Below, one piece after another: positions 54,840 through 64,000 of a stretch of 64,000 nucleotides of DNA. Made by a program: the position numbers and the translations under genes. The notes under the pieces are model-generated. The model made no database searches. It saw only the letters and a list, made by a program, of their open reading frames with translations, and had not been told where the DNA came from. Position 1 is the stretch's first letter. Each line of letters begins with the position of its first letter. Where the stretch lies: NCBI RefSeq assembly GCF_017753665.1, contig NZ_CP072524.1, positions 1,550,001 through 1,614,000 on the forward strand. The letters are read 5' to 3'. This DNA is from Neisseria sicca (GTDB taxonomy: Bacteria; Pseudomonadota; Gammaproteobacteria; Burkholderiales; Neisseriaceae).

Positions 54840-55913
54840 CTAAATCAGCTTCTGCTGCTTCAACTCATTCTTCAGATACGCATAATAAACCGGCGCGACG
54901 ATGATGCCGCCGACGCCGAAAATCCGTTCGAACACGACCATCGCCACCAAGAGTTCCCATGCGCTTGATTCGATTTCCGAACCGATGATTTTCGCATTCA
55001 GGAAATATTCGAGCTTGTGGATGACGACCAGAAACACCAGCGAAGCGACCGCCACATATAAAGACGCACCGAGGCTCAAGATGATAATGATGGTGTTGGA
55101 AATCAGGTTGCCCGCGACGGGAATCAGCCCGACGATGAAGGCGATGACCAACACGGTTAGCTTAAACGGCAACTCGACGCTGAAAAGCGGCAGGATCAGA
55201 TAGAGGTACAGACCCGTCAGCGCGGTATCGATCAGTGAGATTTTGACCTGCGCCAGAAACACGCGCTCGAAGCTGGTTTCAAAATTGACAATCCGCCGCA
55301 CCAGTTCTGCCTTGAAGGGCGGCATTTTGCCGCGGTGTTTGCGCATGTTGAGGCGGTGGAAACTGAGCATCGCGCCGATGATGATGCCGATCAGGATGTA
55401 CACGAACGAGGTGAAACTGTTTTTGCTGATGCGCGTCAGCGCGGCGCTGTATTCTTCAATCAATTTGACCGCAGAGGCTTTGATTTCGGCGGTATTGTTG
55501 GGCAGCATGTTCAAAATCGATGGCGGCAGGCTGCTGCTGTTTTTCGTGTCTTCCAAAATCGCCGCCAGCTTGGTCAGCATCACGGGGATATGCCCGCCGT
55601 GAATCAGGTGGTAAATCCCCAGCGACATCAAGAGGATAACCGTCAATACGATGCCTATGGTCAGCGTGGTCGAAATCAGGTTGATATTGTGCGCGTTGAG
55701 CGATTTGTGCAGAAACGTATTGCGCGTGAGCGTACGGCGGCGCAGCCAAAGAATCAGGCCGTTGGTCTTGGTGATGAAGACGTAGGTCAGGATAACGGCG
55801 AGCAAAAGGGGCAAAAAGTGGAAATACAGCACCACAAACAGGGCAAGCCCCATCAAGATGTAGGATGCATTGCGGAAGCGGGAATGTTCGAAAATCATTG
55901 AATGTAATGCCAT
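54840..55913 (-). CDS. AI-2E family transporter (PerM-like)
   Basis: 357 residues from MALHSMIFEHSRFRN; a frame seven codons longer exists and neither start has a clear ribosome site. There are about eight membrane helices. The family-typical C-terminal block reads LTVLVIAFIVGLIPVAGNLISNTIIIILSLGAS and later ELLVAMVVFERIFGVGGIIVAPVYYAYLKNEL. Members export diverse small molecules; despite the name, no AI-2 role is implied here. Confidence 0.85.
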   Translation of the reverse strand: MALHSMIFEHSRFRNASYILMGLALFVVLYFHFLPLLLAVILTYVFITKTNGLILWLRRRTLTRNTFLHKSLNAHNINLISTTLTIGIVLTVILLMSLGIYHLIHGGHIPVMLTKLAAILEDTKNSSSLPPSILNMLPNNTAEIKASAVKLIEEYSAALTRISKNSFTSFVYILIGIIIGAMLSFHRLNMRKHRGKMPPFKAELVRRIVNFETSFERVFLAQVKISLIDTALTGLYLYLILPLFSVELPFKLTVLVIAFIVGLIPVAGNLISNTIIIILSLGASLYVAVASLVFLVVIHKLEYFLNAKIIGSEIESSAWELLVAMVVFERIFGVGGIIVAPVYYAYLKNELKQQKLI

Positions 55914-56153
55914 GAAATATATAAATTTAAACAATCAAGCTATGAGGTGCGATTAATAAAGCAGGACAAGGGGGTTAACCCGCCTTTTGAAACTTTATTT
56001 CAATTTCGCTTGACCTGACTTCGGTTTACAAACTAACCGTTACAATAAAAACTCAATCGCACCAATCAGTTATGCGGTTGTTTTTACGCAAATTGCCATT
56101 TGGCATTTGACGGAATTATTGTATCAGACAAATTTCCCGAAAGGATATTACAC

Positions 56154-56468
56154 ATGAAAACATTGTCTAAATTGACCTCTCTCGTTCTTGTTTCTGCCGG
56201 TTTGATCGCTGCTCCTGTGGCTATGGCCCAACCTGCTTCCGGTAAAGCAGCTACTAAAGCAGGACATGTTCACAAAAAAACCAACAAAGCTAAAAAACAA
56301 GCCAACGAATTGAAACAAGACAAAGCCGCTGAAGCTGCAACAACTGAAGCCACTTCCACCGATGCTGAAGTTAAAGCCATGGGCGAACAAGGCCAGGCTG
56401 CAACCCAGACCGCGCCTGCAGCAGATCTGGAACAAGCTCCTGCCAACCAAACCCCTGCTGCAAAATAA
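56154..56468 (+). CDS. small exported Ala/Lys-rich protein
   Basis: 104 residues from MKTLSKLTSLVLVSAGLIAA (AAGGA upstream); an 18-codon longer frame is unlikely. The signal peptide is predicted to be cleaved after VAMA. The mature part is low complexity: KAGHVHKKTNKAKKQANELKQ, then Ala/Thr/Glu-rich, ending in NQTPAAK. No domain recognised. It is probably a periplasmic, disordered protein. Confidence 0.7.
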   Translation: MKTLSKLTSLVLVSAGLIAAPVAMAQPASGKAATKAGHVHKKTNKAKKQANELKQDKAAEAATTEATSTDAEVKAMGEQGQAATQTAPAADLEQAPANQTPAAK

Positions 56469-56473
56469 GCAGG

Positions 56474-56500
56474 ATTATAGTGGACTGAATTAAAAGAGGG
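56474..56500. repeat. possible Correia-type terminal remnant
   Basis: TATAGTGGACTGAATTAAAA resembles the end of a Correia element (TATAGTGGATTAAATTTAAA) but the rest of the element is missing. It could be a solo end or chance. Confidence 0.4.
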
Positions 56501-56574
56501 ATTTTATTTCCCACGCACCGTTTTGACGGCTGTCGTCCTTTTTGAATTTAGGCCATTAAATGTCTATCGCAGGC

Positions 56575-56609
56575 AAAAGGTCGTCTGAAAAGTTTTCAGA
56601 CGACCTTTT
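56575..56609. terminator. bidirectional DUS hairpin terminator
   Basis: Inverted AAAAGGTCGTCTGAAAA arms with almost no loop between converging genes. Confidence 0.8.
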
Positions 56610-56621
56610 GCCGTTCACGAT

Positions 56622-57854
56622 TCACACATATTCGCTTTTATCGTTTTCTTTCCAAGCCTGATGAGAGCAGAGCCAGAGCAACACAATCCCGCACACTGTT
56701 GAAGCCAGCATCATGCCCGCCATCACCAACGCGGAACCATTGTGCAGCCGAGTCGCCAACAGCCCCACGCTTGCGCCGATGATGGATTGGAACACGCCCA
56801 ACACCGCATTCGCACTGCCGCTTTCCTGCTTGAAATAAGTCATGAAGCAAGCCTGCGTGTTCGCGCCGACCAAGCCTTGCGTGCCTACCGAAAACATTAC
56901 GCAAGGCACCAAAGCCCACATCGGCGGCAGTCCCAGCAATAGGACCAGCAGCACCATCGTCAGGTTCGCCACAAACTGCACGATAATGCCCCATTTCAAA
57001 ATACTTTGCGGGTGCGCCCCCGTTTTAAGCCGCCATGCCGTGATGCGGTTGAACGAAGCCATCGTGAGGATATTCAGCGCAAACACCCAAGCGTATTCGC
57101 GTGGCGTAACATGGTACAGCTTTTGATAAACAAAAGACGATTCCGTCAGAAACGCAAACATCGACGCGAAGCTGAATGCCTGAAAAAACAGATAGCCCAT
57201 CGCCGCCCGCGTTTTCAGCACTCTGGCGAACCGTCCAGCTACCAGTCCGAAAATATCCATCCCGATTTTGCCCGTATGCTTCGGACGCGGCAGGAAGGCA
57301 AACACCAAGATAAACAAAACAAACGAATACGCCGCCAAAAAGCCGAAAATAAAACGCCAGCCACCTAATTCCTGCAACAGCGAACCTACCATGGGCGCAA
57401 TCAGCGGCACGAGCATCAGGATAATGCCGATTAAGGCAAACATTTGCGCCGCCTGCCTGCCCGAATAATAATCGCGCACCATCGCCCCGACGATGACCAC
57501 CGTCATCCCCGCACCGAACGCCTGTACCGCGCGCAGGTTCAACAGCCCGTCCACCGACTGCACCATCGTCAGCGCGGCAACGGCCGTAAAATAAATGCTC
57601 AAACCGACCAAAGCCACCGGTTTACGCCCCTTGATGTCCGAAACCGCTCCGCCGACAACCTGCCCGAACGCCACGCCGAACATAAACAAAACCAAACTCT
57701 GCTCAATGCGGTGTATATCCGCGTTCAGCGACTGCGCCATTTCAGGAATGGCGGGCAGGTAGGCATCGACCGAAAACGGCATCAGGGCAACCAACATCGC
57801 CATCAAAACCGCCATTTGCTTTTCACCCAGCGGGGAGGAGGTGGATTGGGACAT
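56622..57854 (-). CDS. Bcr/CflA-type MFS drug efflux transporter
   Basis: 410 residues with 12 predicted helices. Motif A-like GGAVSDIKGRKPVALVGL follows helix 2, and the LPAIPEMAQSL start and RDYYSGRQAAQMFALIGIILMLVPLIAPMVGS helix-5 region are typical of the DHA1 Bcr/CflA family. It exports drugs by proton antiport at the inner membrane. The substrate range is unknown. It is divergent from the following gene. Confidence 0.9.
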   Translation of the reverse strand: MSQSTSSPLGEKQMAVLMAMLVALMPFSVDAYLPAIPEMAQSLNADIHRIEQSLVLFMFGVAFGQVVGGAVSDIKGRKPVALVGLSIYFTAVAALTMVQSVDGLLNLRAVQAFGAGMTVVIVGAMVRDYYSGRQAAQMFALIGIILMLVPLIAPMVGSLLQELGGWRFIFGFLAAYSFVLFILVFAFLPRPKHTGKIGMDIFGLVAGRFARVLKTRAAMGYLFFQAFSFASMFAFLTESSFVYQKLYHVTPREYAWVFALNILTMASFNRITAWRLKTGAHPQSILKWGIIVQFVANLTMVLLVLLLGLPPMWALVPCVMFSVGTQGLVGANTQACFMTYFKQESGSANAVLGVFQSIIGASVGLLATRLHNGSALVMAGMMLASTVCGIVLLWLCSHQAWKENDKSEYV

Positions 57855-58067
57855 AAGGGACTTTCAGAATGTTCAAACGAAACAAACCGCCCTGACATAT
57901 CCTAGGCGGTTGAAACAAAAAGAAGTATATCATGTTTTCATACCAGGCCGCAGCATCCTCCCCTATTCACAAAGAGGTCGTCTGAAAAACGTCCCAACAG
58001 ATTTCAGACGACATTTCCCGTTTTCCGTTACAATAAACACCCTCCGAATCACAGCACACAACCGTCC

Positions 58068-58532
58068 ATGTACGACAACATCCGCTTCCACCTAGACGAA
58101 GAATATCCCGAAGGGCTGCCGTCCGAAAACGCCGCCACGCATATCGGCATGTACTGGATATGGGCGGCGCAGACAGGGCTGGCGAATCCCGTTTGGCAAA
58201 CCGCCCCCGAAAGCGCAGAAGATTTCGCCAATATGCTCAAAGGCAGAACCAGCGGCAGACGCTTTCTGCTCAAACACATGGACGGCGCGCTTACGCCCGA
58301 CGACTTCACCGAACAAGGACGGCAATTCACTTCCTACTACTACGACAATGAAGAAGACGGCTACGGCGCATTTTTAGAAGACTACGTCCGTACCCTCGAT
58401 ACCCCGTCGCTCGGCGGCTTCTATCACGTCCCCAACACCCCCGAAATCTACAAACGCCTCAAACCCGTCTTCCAAGCAGCGTTTGAGCAATGGAAAAACA
58501 ATTTGGCATCCCCTGTCGGAGAGCAACCGTGA
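58068..58532 (+). CDS. hypothetical protein coupled to gmhB
   Basis: 154 residues, acidic and aromatic-rich: YDNIRFHLDEEYPEGLPSEN at the start and QFTSYYYDNEEDGYGAFLEDY in the middle. No signal peptide or membrane segment. It looks like a conserved small cytoplasmic family (I recall it as DUF7832-like, not certain) with a fold reminiscent of SUKH/immunity proteins. Its stop overlaps the GTG start of gmhB, so the two are translated together. Confidence 0.75.
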   Translation: MYDNIRFHLDEEYPEGLPSENAATHIGMYWIWAAQTGLANPVWQTAPESAEDFANMLKGRTSGRRFLLKHMDGALTPDDFTEQGRQFTSYYYDNEEDGYGAFLEDYVRTLDTPSLGGFYHVPNTPEIYKRLKPVFQAAFEQWKNNLASPVGEQP

Positions 58533-59107
58533 AACTCATCATCCTCGACCGCGATGGCGTCATCAACCAAGACCGCGACGACTTCGTCAAATCCGTAGAC
58601 GAATGGATACCCATCGAAGGCAGTATGGACGCCATCGCCTTCCTGACACAAGCAGGCTACAACATCGCCGTTGCCACCAACCAATCCGGCATCGGCCGCA
58701 AATACTTCACCGTCCAAGACCTGACTGAAATGCACGCCAAGATGCACCGCCTCGTCCGTCAGGCAGGCGGAGAAATCGACGGCATCTGGTTCTGCCCGCA
58801 CACCGCCGCAGACAACTGCGACTGCCGTAAACCCAAGCCCGGCATGATTTACGACATCCTCGAACGCTTCAAAGCCAACCCCACCGAAACCTGGCTGATC
58901 GGCGACAGCCTGCGCGACCTGCAAGCCATGCACGAAGCGGGCGGAAAAACCGCGCTCGTCCTGACCGGCAAAGGCAAAAAAACCCTGTCGCAACAGGAAA
59001 AAGAGTTGCCCGAAAACACCCAAATCTTCGACAACCTGCTCGCCTTCTCCCAATACATCATGCACGAAACCGCGCAAGACTGTGCAGACAGACAGGCAAA
59101 ACCGTAA
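58529..59107 (+). CDS. gmhB: heptose-1,7-bisphosphate 7-phosphatase
   Basis: 192 residues from the GTG at 58529 (GGAGAG upstream, GTGA overlap with the previous stop). HAD phosphatase: nucleophile Asp in KLIILDRDGVINQD, NQSGIGR motif II, and the zinc-binding CPHTAADNCDCRKPKPGM loop with Cys/His ligands that marks the GmhB class, then IGDSLRDLQA. It removes the 7-phosphate of D-glycero-D-manno-heptose bisphosphate in lipooligosaccharide core synthesis. Confidence 0.92.
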   Translation: MKLIILDRDGVINQDRDDFVKSVDEWIPIEGSMDAIAFLTQAGYNIAVATNQSGIGRKYFTVQDLTEMHAKMHRLVRQAGGEIDGIWFCPHTAADNCDCRKPKPGMIYDILERFKANPTETWLIGDSLRDLQAMHEAGGKTALVLTGKGKKTLSQQEKELPENTQIFDNLLAFSQYIMHETAQDCADRQAKP

Positions 59108-59181
59108 CAGCCATATCCGGCAATCTGCCTCCTCCCGCCGAACAGAGGCAAGAACAAGATTGCCGTTGCAATTACTGAAAG

Positions 59182-59225
59182 AGGTCGTCTGAAACCTTGT
59201 CCGCGGCCAAATTTTCAGACAGCCT
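59182..59225 (+). terminator. imperfect DUS hairpin after gmhB
   Basis: The left arm is a standard DUS; the right arm TTTTCAGACAGCCTT has mismatches. Weak terminator candidate. Confidence 0.4.
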
Positions 59226-59253
59226 TCGCAAAAAAGAAACCTAAACAGCCGTC

Positions 59254-59347
59254 ATTCCCGTGCAGGTGGGAATCCGGAGTTTGGGATTACAGTAACCTTT
59301 GAATATTTCTGAATACTGACAGTCTGGATTCCCACCTGCGCGGGAAT
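59254..59347. repeat. dRS3-flanked repeat block
   Basis: Two ATTCCC-N8-GGGAAT units (59254-59273 and 59328-59347) enclose 54 bp. The enclosed RS segment differs from that at 51299-51353. The block separates gmhB from the acyltransferase gene, which are usually adjacent. Confidence 0.88.
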
Positions 59348-59431
59348 GACGGAATGAATGTTCCTGATTTGAAGGTTACTACATATTTTGTCCTCCCTAT
59401 TTTTCAGACGACCTATCCGACAGGTAAAAAC

Positions 59432-60184
59432 ATGCTCCTTATCCGCAACCTGACCTACTGGTTCATCCTCAGCACCAGCCTGATTTTACTTTTCCCCTTC
59501 ATGCTCCTCGCACTGCCCGTCCAAGGCGGCGCGCACAAAATGGCGCAAATCTGGGTACGCATCCTCAACTGGTCGCTCAAACACATCATCGGACTCAAAT
59601 ACCGCCTCATCGGTGCCGAAAACATCCCTGACCGCCCCTCCATCATCTGCGCCAAACACCAAAGCGGCTGGGAAACCCTCGCCCTGCAAGAAATCTTCCC
59701 GCCGCAGGTTTACGTCGCCAAACGCGAGCTGTTCAAAATCCCCTTCTTCGGCTGGGGACTGAAACTCGTCAAAACCATAGGCATAGACCGCAGCAACAGC
59801 CGCGAAGCCAATAGACAACTGATGGAACAAGGCATGGCGCGCAAAAACGAAGGCTACTGGATCACCATTTTCCCCGAAGGCACACGCCTGCCGCCCGGCG
59901 AAAAAGGCCGCTACAAACTCGGCGGCGCGCGCATGGCGAAAATGTTTGAAATGGACATCGTCCCCGTTTCCCTCAACAGCGGCGAATTTTGGCCGAAAAA
60001 CGCCTTCCTCAAACACCCTGGCACCATCACCGTCGTTATCAACCCCGTTATCCCCCACAACAGCGGCACAGAAGCCGAATTGATGGCGGAATGCGAAAAA
60101 CGGATTGAAACGCAACAACCCCTGATTGAAGGAAAAGGACCGTTTGCCGCAAAAAATAGGAAAGCAACAGCATCGCCATCATGA
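59432..60184 (+). CDS. nlaB: 1-acylglycerol-3-phosphate acyltransferase, NlaB-type
   Basis: 250 residues from MLLIRNLTYWFILSTS (ACAGG upstream). Two N-terminal hydrophobic stretches; HX4E box in CAKHQSGWETLAL; TIGIDRSNSREANRQL; FPEGTRLPPGEKGRYKLGG; PVSLNSGEFWPK. These are standard PlsC motifs apart from Glu for Asp in the first box. It acylates lysophosphatidate. The name is based on the gmhB (gmhX)-nlaB gene order I recall from gonococci, so treat it as likely, not certain. Confidence 0.85.
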   Translation: MLLIRNLTYWFILSTSLILLFPFMLLALPVQGGAHKMAQIWVRILNWSLKHIIGLKYRLIGAENIPDRPSIICAKHQSGWETLALQEIFPPQVYVAKRELFKIPFFGWGLKLVKTIGIDRSNSREANRQLMEQGMARKNEGYWITIFPEGTRLPPGEKGRYKLGGARMAKMFEMDIVPVSLNSGEFWPKNAFLKHPGTITVVINPVIPHNSGTEAELMAECEKRIETQQPLIEGKGPFAAKNRKATASPS

Positions 60185-60187
60185 TAA

Positions 60188-60221
60188 AAGGTCGTCTGAA
60201 ATTCAGTTTTCAGACGACCTT
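60188..60221 (+). terminator. DUS hairpin after nlaB-type gene
   Basis: Inverted DUS arms with a five-base loop, directly after the stop. Confidence 0.65.
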
Positions 60222-60231
60222 CTTTCAAAGA

Positions 60232-60263
60232 AAAAACCTGCACGGTTGTCCGTGCAGGTTTTT
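60232..60263 (-). terminator. GC-rich hairpin terminator of groEL
   Basis: A 14-bp stem AAAAACCTGCACGG with a four-base loop lies 25 bp after the groEL stop. A/T runs on both sides make it work in either direction. Confidence 0.85.
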
Positions 60264-60287
60264 GTTTGCGTTCAGGTTGGGGCAACC

Positions 60288-61922
<1,635 letters not shown>

Positions 61923-61956
61923 GTTTTAATTCTCCAAAATTGTTTAATGTTGTTTG

Positions 61957-61995
61957 AGGTCGTCTGAAAACCTTGTACGCCTTTTCAGACGACCT
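61957..61995 (-). repeat. inverted DUS pair between groES and groEL
   Basis: Perfect 14-base inverted arms with an 11-base loop inside the operon. There is no T-run on the leftward strand, so it may not terminate, but it could form an mRNA hairpin before groEL. Confidence 0.8.
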
Positions 61996-62018
61996 GTTGT
62001 TCTGAATACACGGAATGT

Positions 62019-62306
62019 TTATTCGACAATACCGAAAATATCTTCTTCGCGCATCACCAACAGCTCTTCGCCGTCGGCTTTTACGGTTTGGCCGCTGTAT
62101 TTGCCGAAAATAATTTTGTCGCCGACTTTGACATCCAGCGGACGGCGTTCGCCGTCTTTACCGATTTTGCCCGCACCCACGGCGATCACTTCGCCCATGT
62201 CGGGTTTTTCAGCGGCTGCGCCGGGCAAGACGATGCCTGATGCGGTTTTTTCTTCAGCTTCCAAGCGTTTGACGACGACGCGGTCGTGTAAAGGACGGAT
62301 GGTCAT
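62019..62306 (-). CDS. groES: co-chaperonin GroES
   Basis: 95 residues, full length: MTIRPLHDRVVVKRLEAEEKTASGIVLPG with the mobile loop, then VGDKIIFGKYSGQTVKADGEELLVMREEDIFGIVE. It caps GroEL. First gene of the operon, with a heat-shock-type promoter about 115-140 bp upstream of the ATG. Confidence 0.98.
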   Translation of the reverse strand: MTIRPLHDRVVVKRLEAEEKTASGIVLPGAAAEKPDMGEVIAVGAGKIGKDGERRPLDVKVGDKIIFGKYSGQTVKADGEELLVMREEDIFGIVE

Positions 62307-62339
62307 GTTTTATGCTCCGATAAATAGTTTGAAAACAAT

Positions 62340-62401
62340 CATCTGCCTTTATCCGGCAGATGCGGTTTGAAAAAGAAGGCGGCAAGTTTGTCAACAAACT
62401 T
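62340..62401 (-). promoter_or_regulatory. hairpins in groES 5' leader
   Basis: Two inverted repeats in the predicted leader: an 8-bp stem CATCTGCC at 62340-62362 and an 18-base palindrome AAGTTTGT-CA-ACAAACTT at 62384-62401. The second could be an operator or an mRNA stem. It is not the CIRCE sequence. Confidence 0.5.
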
Positions 62402-62418
62402 ACCTTAACACAGCGGCA

Positions 62419-62446
62419 AATTAGGGTTTGTCCCGATAAATTCAAG
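62419..62446 (-). promoter_or_regulatory. sigma-32-type promoter of groESL
   Basis: On the leftward strand CTTGAA (62446-62441), a 14-base spacer, then CCCTAATT (62426-62419). This fits the RpoH consensus CTTGAA-N13/14-CCCCATNT well. Confidence 0.7.
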
Positions 62447-62670
62447 GGAAGAAGTAAAAATTTTCTATGCGGGGTCGTCTGAAAACAGACATGACAAGTT
62501 GCGCACCATCCCCGCCCTACTTTCAATGCTGATCAAGCAAGCAGGCATTTTCAGACGACCTTTTACAGACGGTGGGCTTCACATGCTTCAATCAACAAAA
62601 AACCAAACATTATTGGCGCAAAACTATGCACACCTTTACAAAATAATATCCCACCCTTAAAATAAATAAA

Positions 62671-62693
62671 AATTATTATTAATAAATAATTTA
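62671..62693 (+). promoter_or_regulatory. possible Fur box upstream of fetA
   Basis: AATTATTATTAATAAATAAT plus TTA resembles repeated Fur hexamers about 40-60 bp upstream of the ATG. Known meningococcal fetA is Fur-repressed; the site here is assigned by eye. Confidence 0.4.
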
Positions 62694-62731
62694 TCGATTA
62701 ACTGAAACTTATCCGACAGAAGGAAATTTCC

Positions 62732-64000
62732 ATGGCTTCACCCCTGTTCCGCTTCAGCCTGCTTTCAATGGCACTCGCCGCTGGTTTTGCCCACGCGGAA
62801 AACGAAGCAAAAGAAAGCGTTACCCTTGATACCGTTACCGTAAAAGGTGACCGCCAAGGCAGCAAAATCAAAACTAATATCGTTACCCTTCAACAAAAAG
62901 ACGAAAGCACGGCAACCGATTTGCGCGGATTGTTGAAAGACGAACCTGCCATCGATTTCGGCGGCGGCAACGGCACGTCCCAACACCTGACTTTGCGCGG
63001 CATGGGTCAAAACTCGGTGGATATTAAGGTGGACAATGCCTATTCCGACAGCCAAATACTGTATCACCAAGGCCGTTTCATCATCGACCCTGCGCTGGTC
63101 AAAATCGTCTCCGTACAGAAAGGCGCAGGTTCGGCATCTGCCGGTATCGGCGCGACCAACGGTGCGATTATTACCAAAACCGTCGATGCCCAAGACTTGC
63201 TCAAAGGTTTGGACAAAAACTGGGGGGTGCGCCTCAGCAGCGGCTATGCCAGCAATGACGGCGTAAACTACGGTGTCAGCGTATTCGGAAAAGAGGGCAA
63301 CTTCGACGGTTTGTTCTCTTACAACCGCAACGATGAAAAAGATTACGAAGCAGGTAAAGGCTACAAAAGTCCCAACGGCGGCAAAACCGTACCTTACAGC
63401 GCACTGGACAAACGCAGCTACCTGGCCAAAATCGGAACAACCTTCGGCGACGGCGACCACCGCATCGTGTTGAGCCACATGAAAGACCAGCACCGGGGCA
63501 TCCGTACTGTGCGTGAAGAGTTTACAATCTTCGAGTCCGACCCTGCAAAAGACAGGCAGAAACCCTCATACCGTAAAACTACCCAATCCAACACCAACTT
63601 GGAGTACACGGGTAAAAACTTGGGCTTTGTCGAAAAACTGAACGCCAACGCCTATGTGTTGGAAAACGAACGCTATTCCGCCGATGACAGCGGCAGCGGT
63701 TACGCAGGCAATGTGGTCGGCCCTAACCATACCCGAATCGCCACTCGTGGTGCGAACTTCAACTTCGACAGCCGCCTTGCCGAACAAACCCTGTTGAAAT
63801 ACGGTATCAACTACCGCCATCAGGAAATCGAGCCGCAAGCGTTTTTGAACAACGAATTTAAGATCTCCGGTAAGAAACCAGACCCAAAAGATCCTAAAAA
63901 AGAAATAGATAAGACCGATGAAGAAAAAGCGAAAGACAAGAAAGTTATGGATCTTGTCCATTCCTACAAACTGTCCAACCCGACCAAAACCGATACCGGC
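62732..64000 (+). CDS. fetA: ferric enterobactin receptor FetA, partial
   Basis: The first 423 codons of FetA (FrpB); it runs off the right edge. Signal peptide MASPLFRFSLLSMALAAGFAHA; TonB box region ESVTLDTVTVKGDRQGSKI; plug TLRGMGQNSVDIKVDNAYSD and QKGAGSASAGIGATNGAI. The sequence follows meningococcal FetA almost residue by residue, including YNRNDEKDYEAGKGY and the KMxDQHRGIRTVREEF region. The surface loop near residues 383-410 (SGKKPDPKDPKKEIDKTDEE) is divergent, as expected for an antigenic loop. It imports ferric siderophores such as enterobactin. AAGGAAA precedes the ATG. Confidence 0.95.
   Translation, partial: MASPLFRFSLLSMALAAGFAHAENEAKESVTLDTVTVKGDRQGSKIKTNIVTLQQKDESTATDLRGLLKDEPAIDFGGGNGTSQHLTLRGMGQNSVDIKVDNAYSDSQILYHQGRFIIDPALVKIVSVQKGAGSASAGIGATNGAIITKTVDAQDLLKGLDKNWGVRLSSGYASNDGVNYGVSVFGKEGNFDGLFSYNRNDEKDYEAGKGYKSPNGGKTVPYSALDKRSYLAKIGTTFGDGDHRIVLSHMKDQHRGIRTVREEFTIFESDPAKDRQKPSYRKTTQSNTNLEYTGKNLGFVEKLNANAYVLENERYSADDSGSGYAGNVVGPNHTRIATRGANFNFDSRLAEQTLLKYGINYRHQEIEPQAFLNNEFKISGKKPDPKDPKKEIDKTDEEKAKDKKVMDLVHSYKLSNPTKTDTG

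Larger units (their letters stand above)
59108..59431. other. repeat-bearing gap between gmhB and nlaB-type gene
   Basis: No gene. It contains an imperfect DUS pair (59182-59225), a dRS3 pair (59254-59273 and 59328-59347) and a DUS near 59403. Confidence 0.7.
62307..62731. other. groES leader and fetA promoter region
   Basis: No gene. The left part is the structured 5' leader and sigma-32-type promoter of groES. DUS copies lie near 62473 and 62550. The right part (62630-62731) is very AT-rich and holds the fetA promoter. Confidence 0.65.

Noticed and set aside
63222..63227. G6 run in fetA as a phase-variation tract
   Set aside because: Too short and inside a conserved coding segment (NWGV).

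Overview
The window is chromosomal DNA of a commensal Neisseria. Nearly every intergenic gap carries the 12-mer AGGTCGTCTGAA, usually extended to AGGTCGTCTGAAA. This is the DNA uptake sequence (DUS) dialect associated with the N. mucosa / N. sicca / N. macacae group, not the ATGCCGTCTGAA of meningococci and gonococci. Close homologues of Neisseria proteins (HemO, MtrA, FetA, PorB-type porin, a peroxiredoxin-glutaredoxin fusion), Correia repeats (CREE) and dRS3 repeats agree with this. Gene calls rest on reading translations against family knowledge; no database search was possible.

Layout. 1-1608 is the 5' part of a TonB-dependent receptor gene running off the left edge. 2056-5244 holds a SafE-like membrane protein, a DUF445 protein, and an IS630-type element inserted at the very 3' end of the DUF445 gene. 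5323-12440 holds a succinate-semialdehyde dehydrogenase, an exported lipoprotein, yajC-secD-secF and a histone-deacetylase-family hydrolase. 12549-15361 pairs a TbpB-like surface lipoprotein, carrying 14 hexapeptide repeats, with heme oxygenase hemO. 15814-25994 is mostly housekeeping: gamma carbonic anhydrase, Maf, lipoproteins, glutamate dehydrogenase, gph, recX, rhodanese, an AhpD-like protein, the AraC activator mtrA, and a dihydrolipoyl dehydrogenase next to the peroxiredoxin-glutaredoxin fusion. 26183-32016 has an acyltransferase, mutM, a methyltransferase, trpB and a class I fumarase.

The most unusual block is 32842-38326. Three translationally coupled genes encode an iron-sulfur protein, a FrdA/SdhA-like flavoprotein and a NuoF-like NADH-binding subunit. 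A dicarboxylate transporter gene follows, broken by a one-base frameshift, and the class I fumarase is divergent. I infer a soluble NADH-linked fumarate/succinate oxidoreductase with noncovalent FAD.

38426-49310 holds trkA, a SIMPL protein, a porin, pyrG, trkH and a large DUF2339 membrane protein. 49511-51337 is an AT-rich pentapeptide-repeat/coiled-coil/membrane gene between 67-bp inverted repeats, followed by two uptake sequences of a different dialect; this looks like a transferred cassette. 51559-60184 holds uvrD, a YgjP-like metalloprotease, an AI-2E-family transporter, a small exported protein, a Bcr/CflA efflux pump, a hypothetical gene coupled to gmhB, and an nlaB-type acyltransferase. 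60288-64000 has groEL, groES with a heat-shock-type promoter, and the 5' part of fetA.

Inverted DUS pairs serve as terminators at most convergent gene ends. I found no tRNA, rRNA, CRISPR array or prophage.
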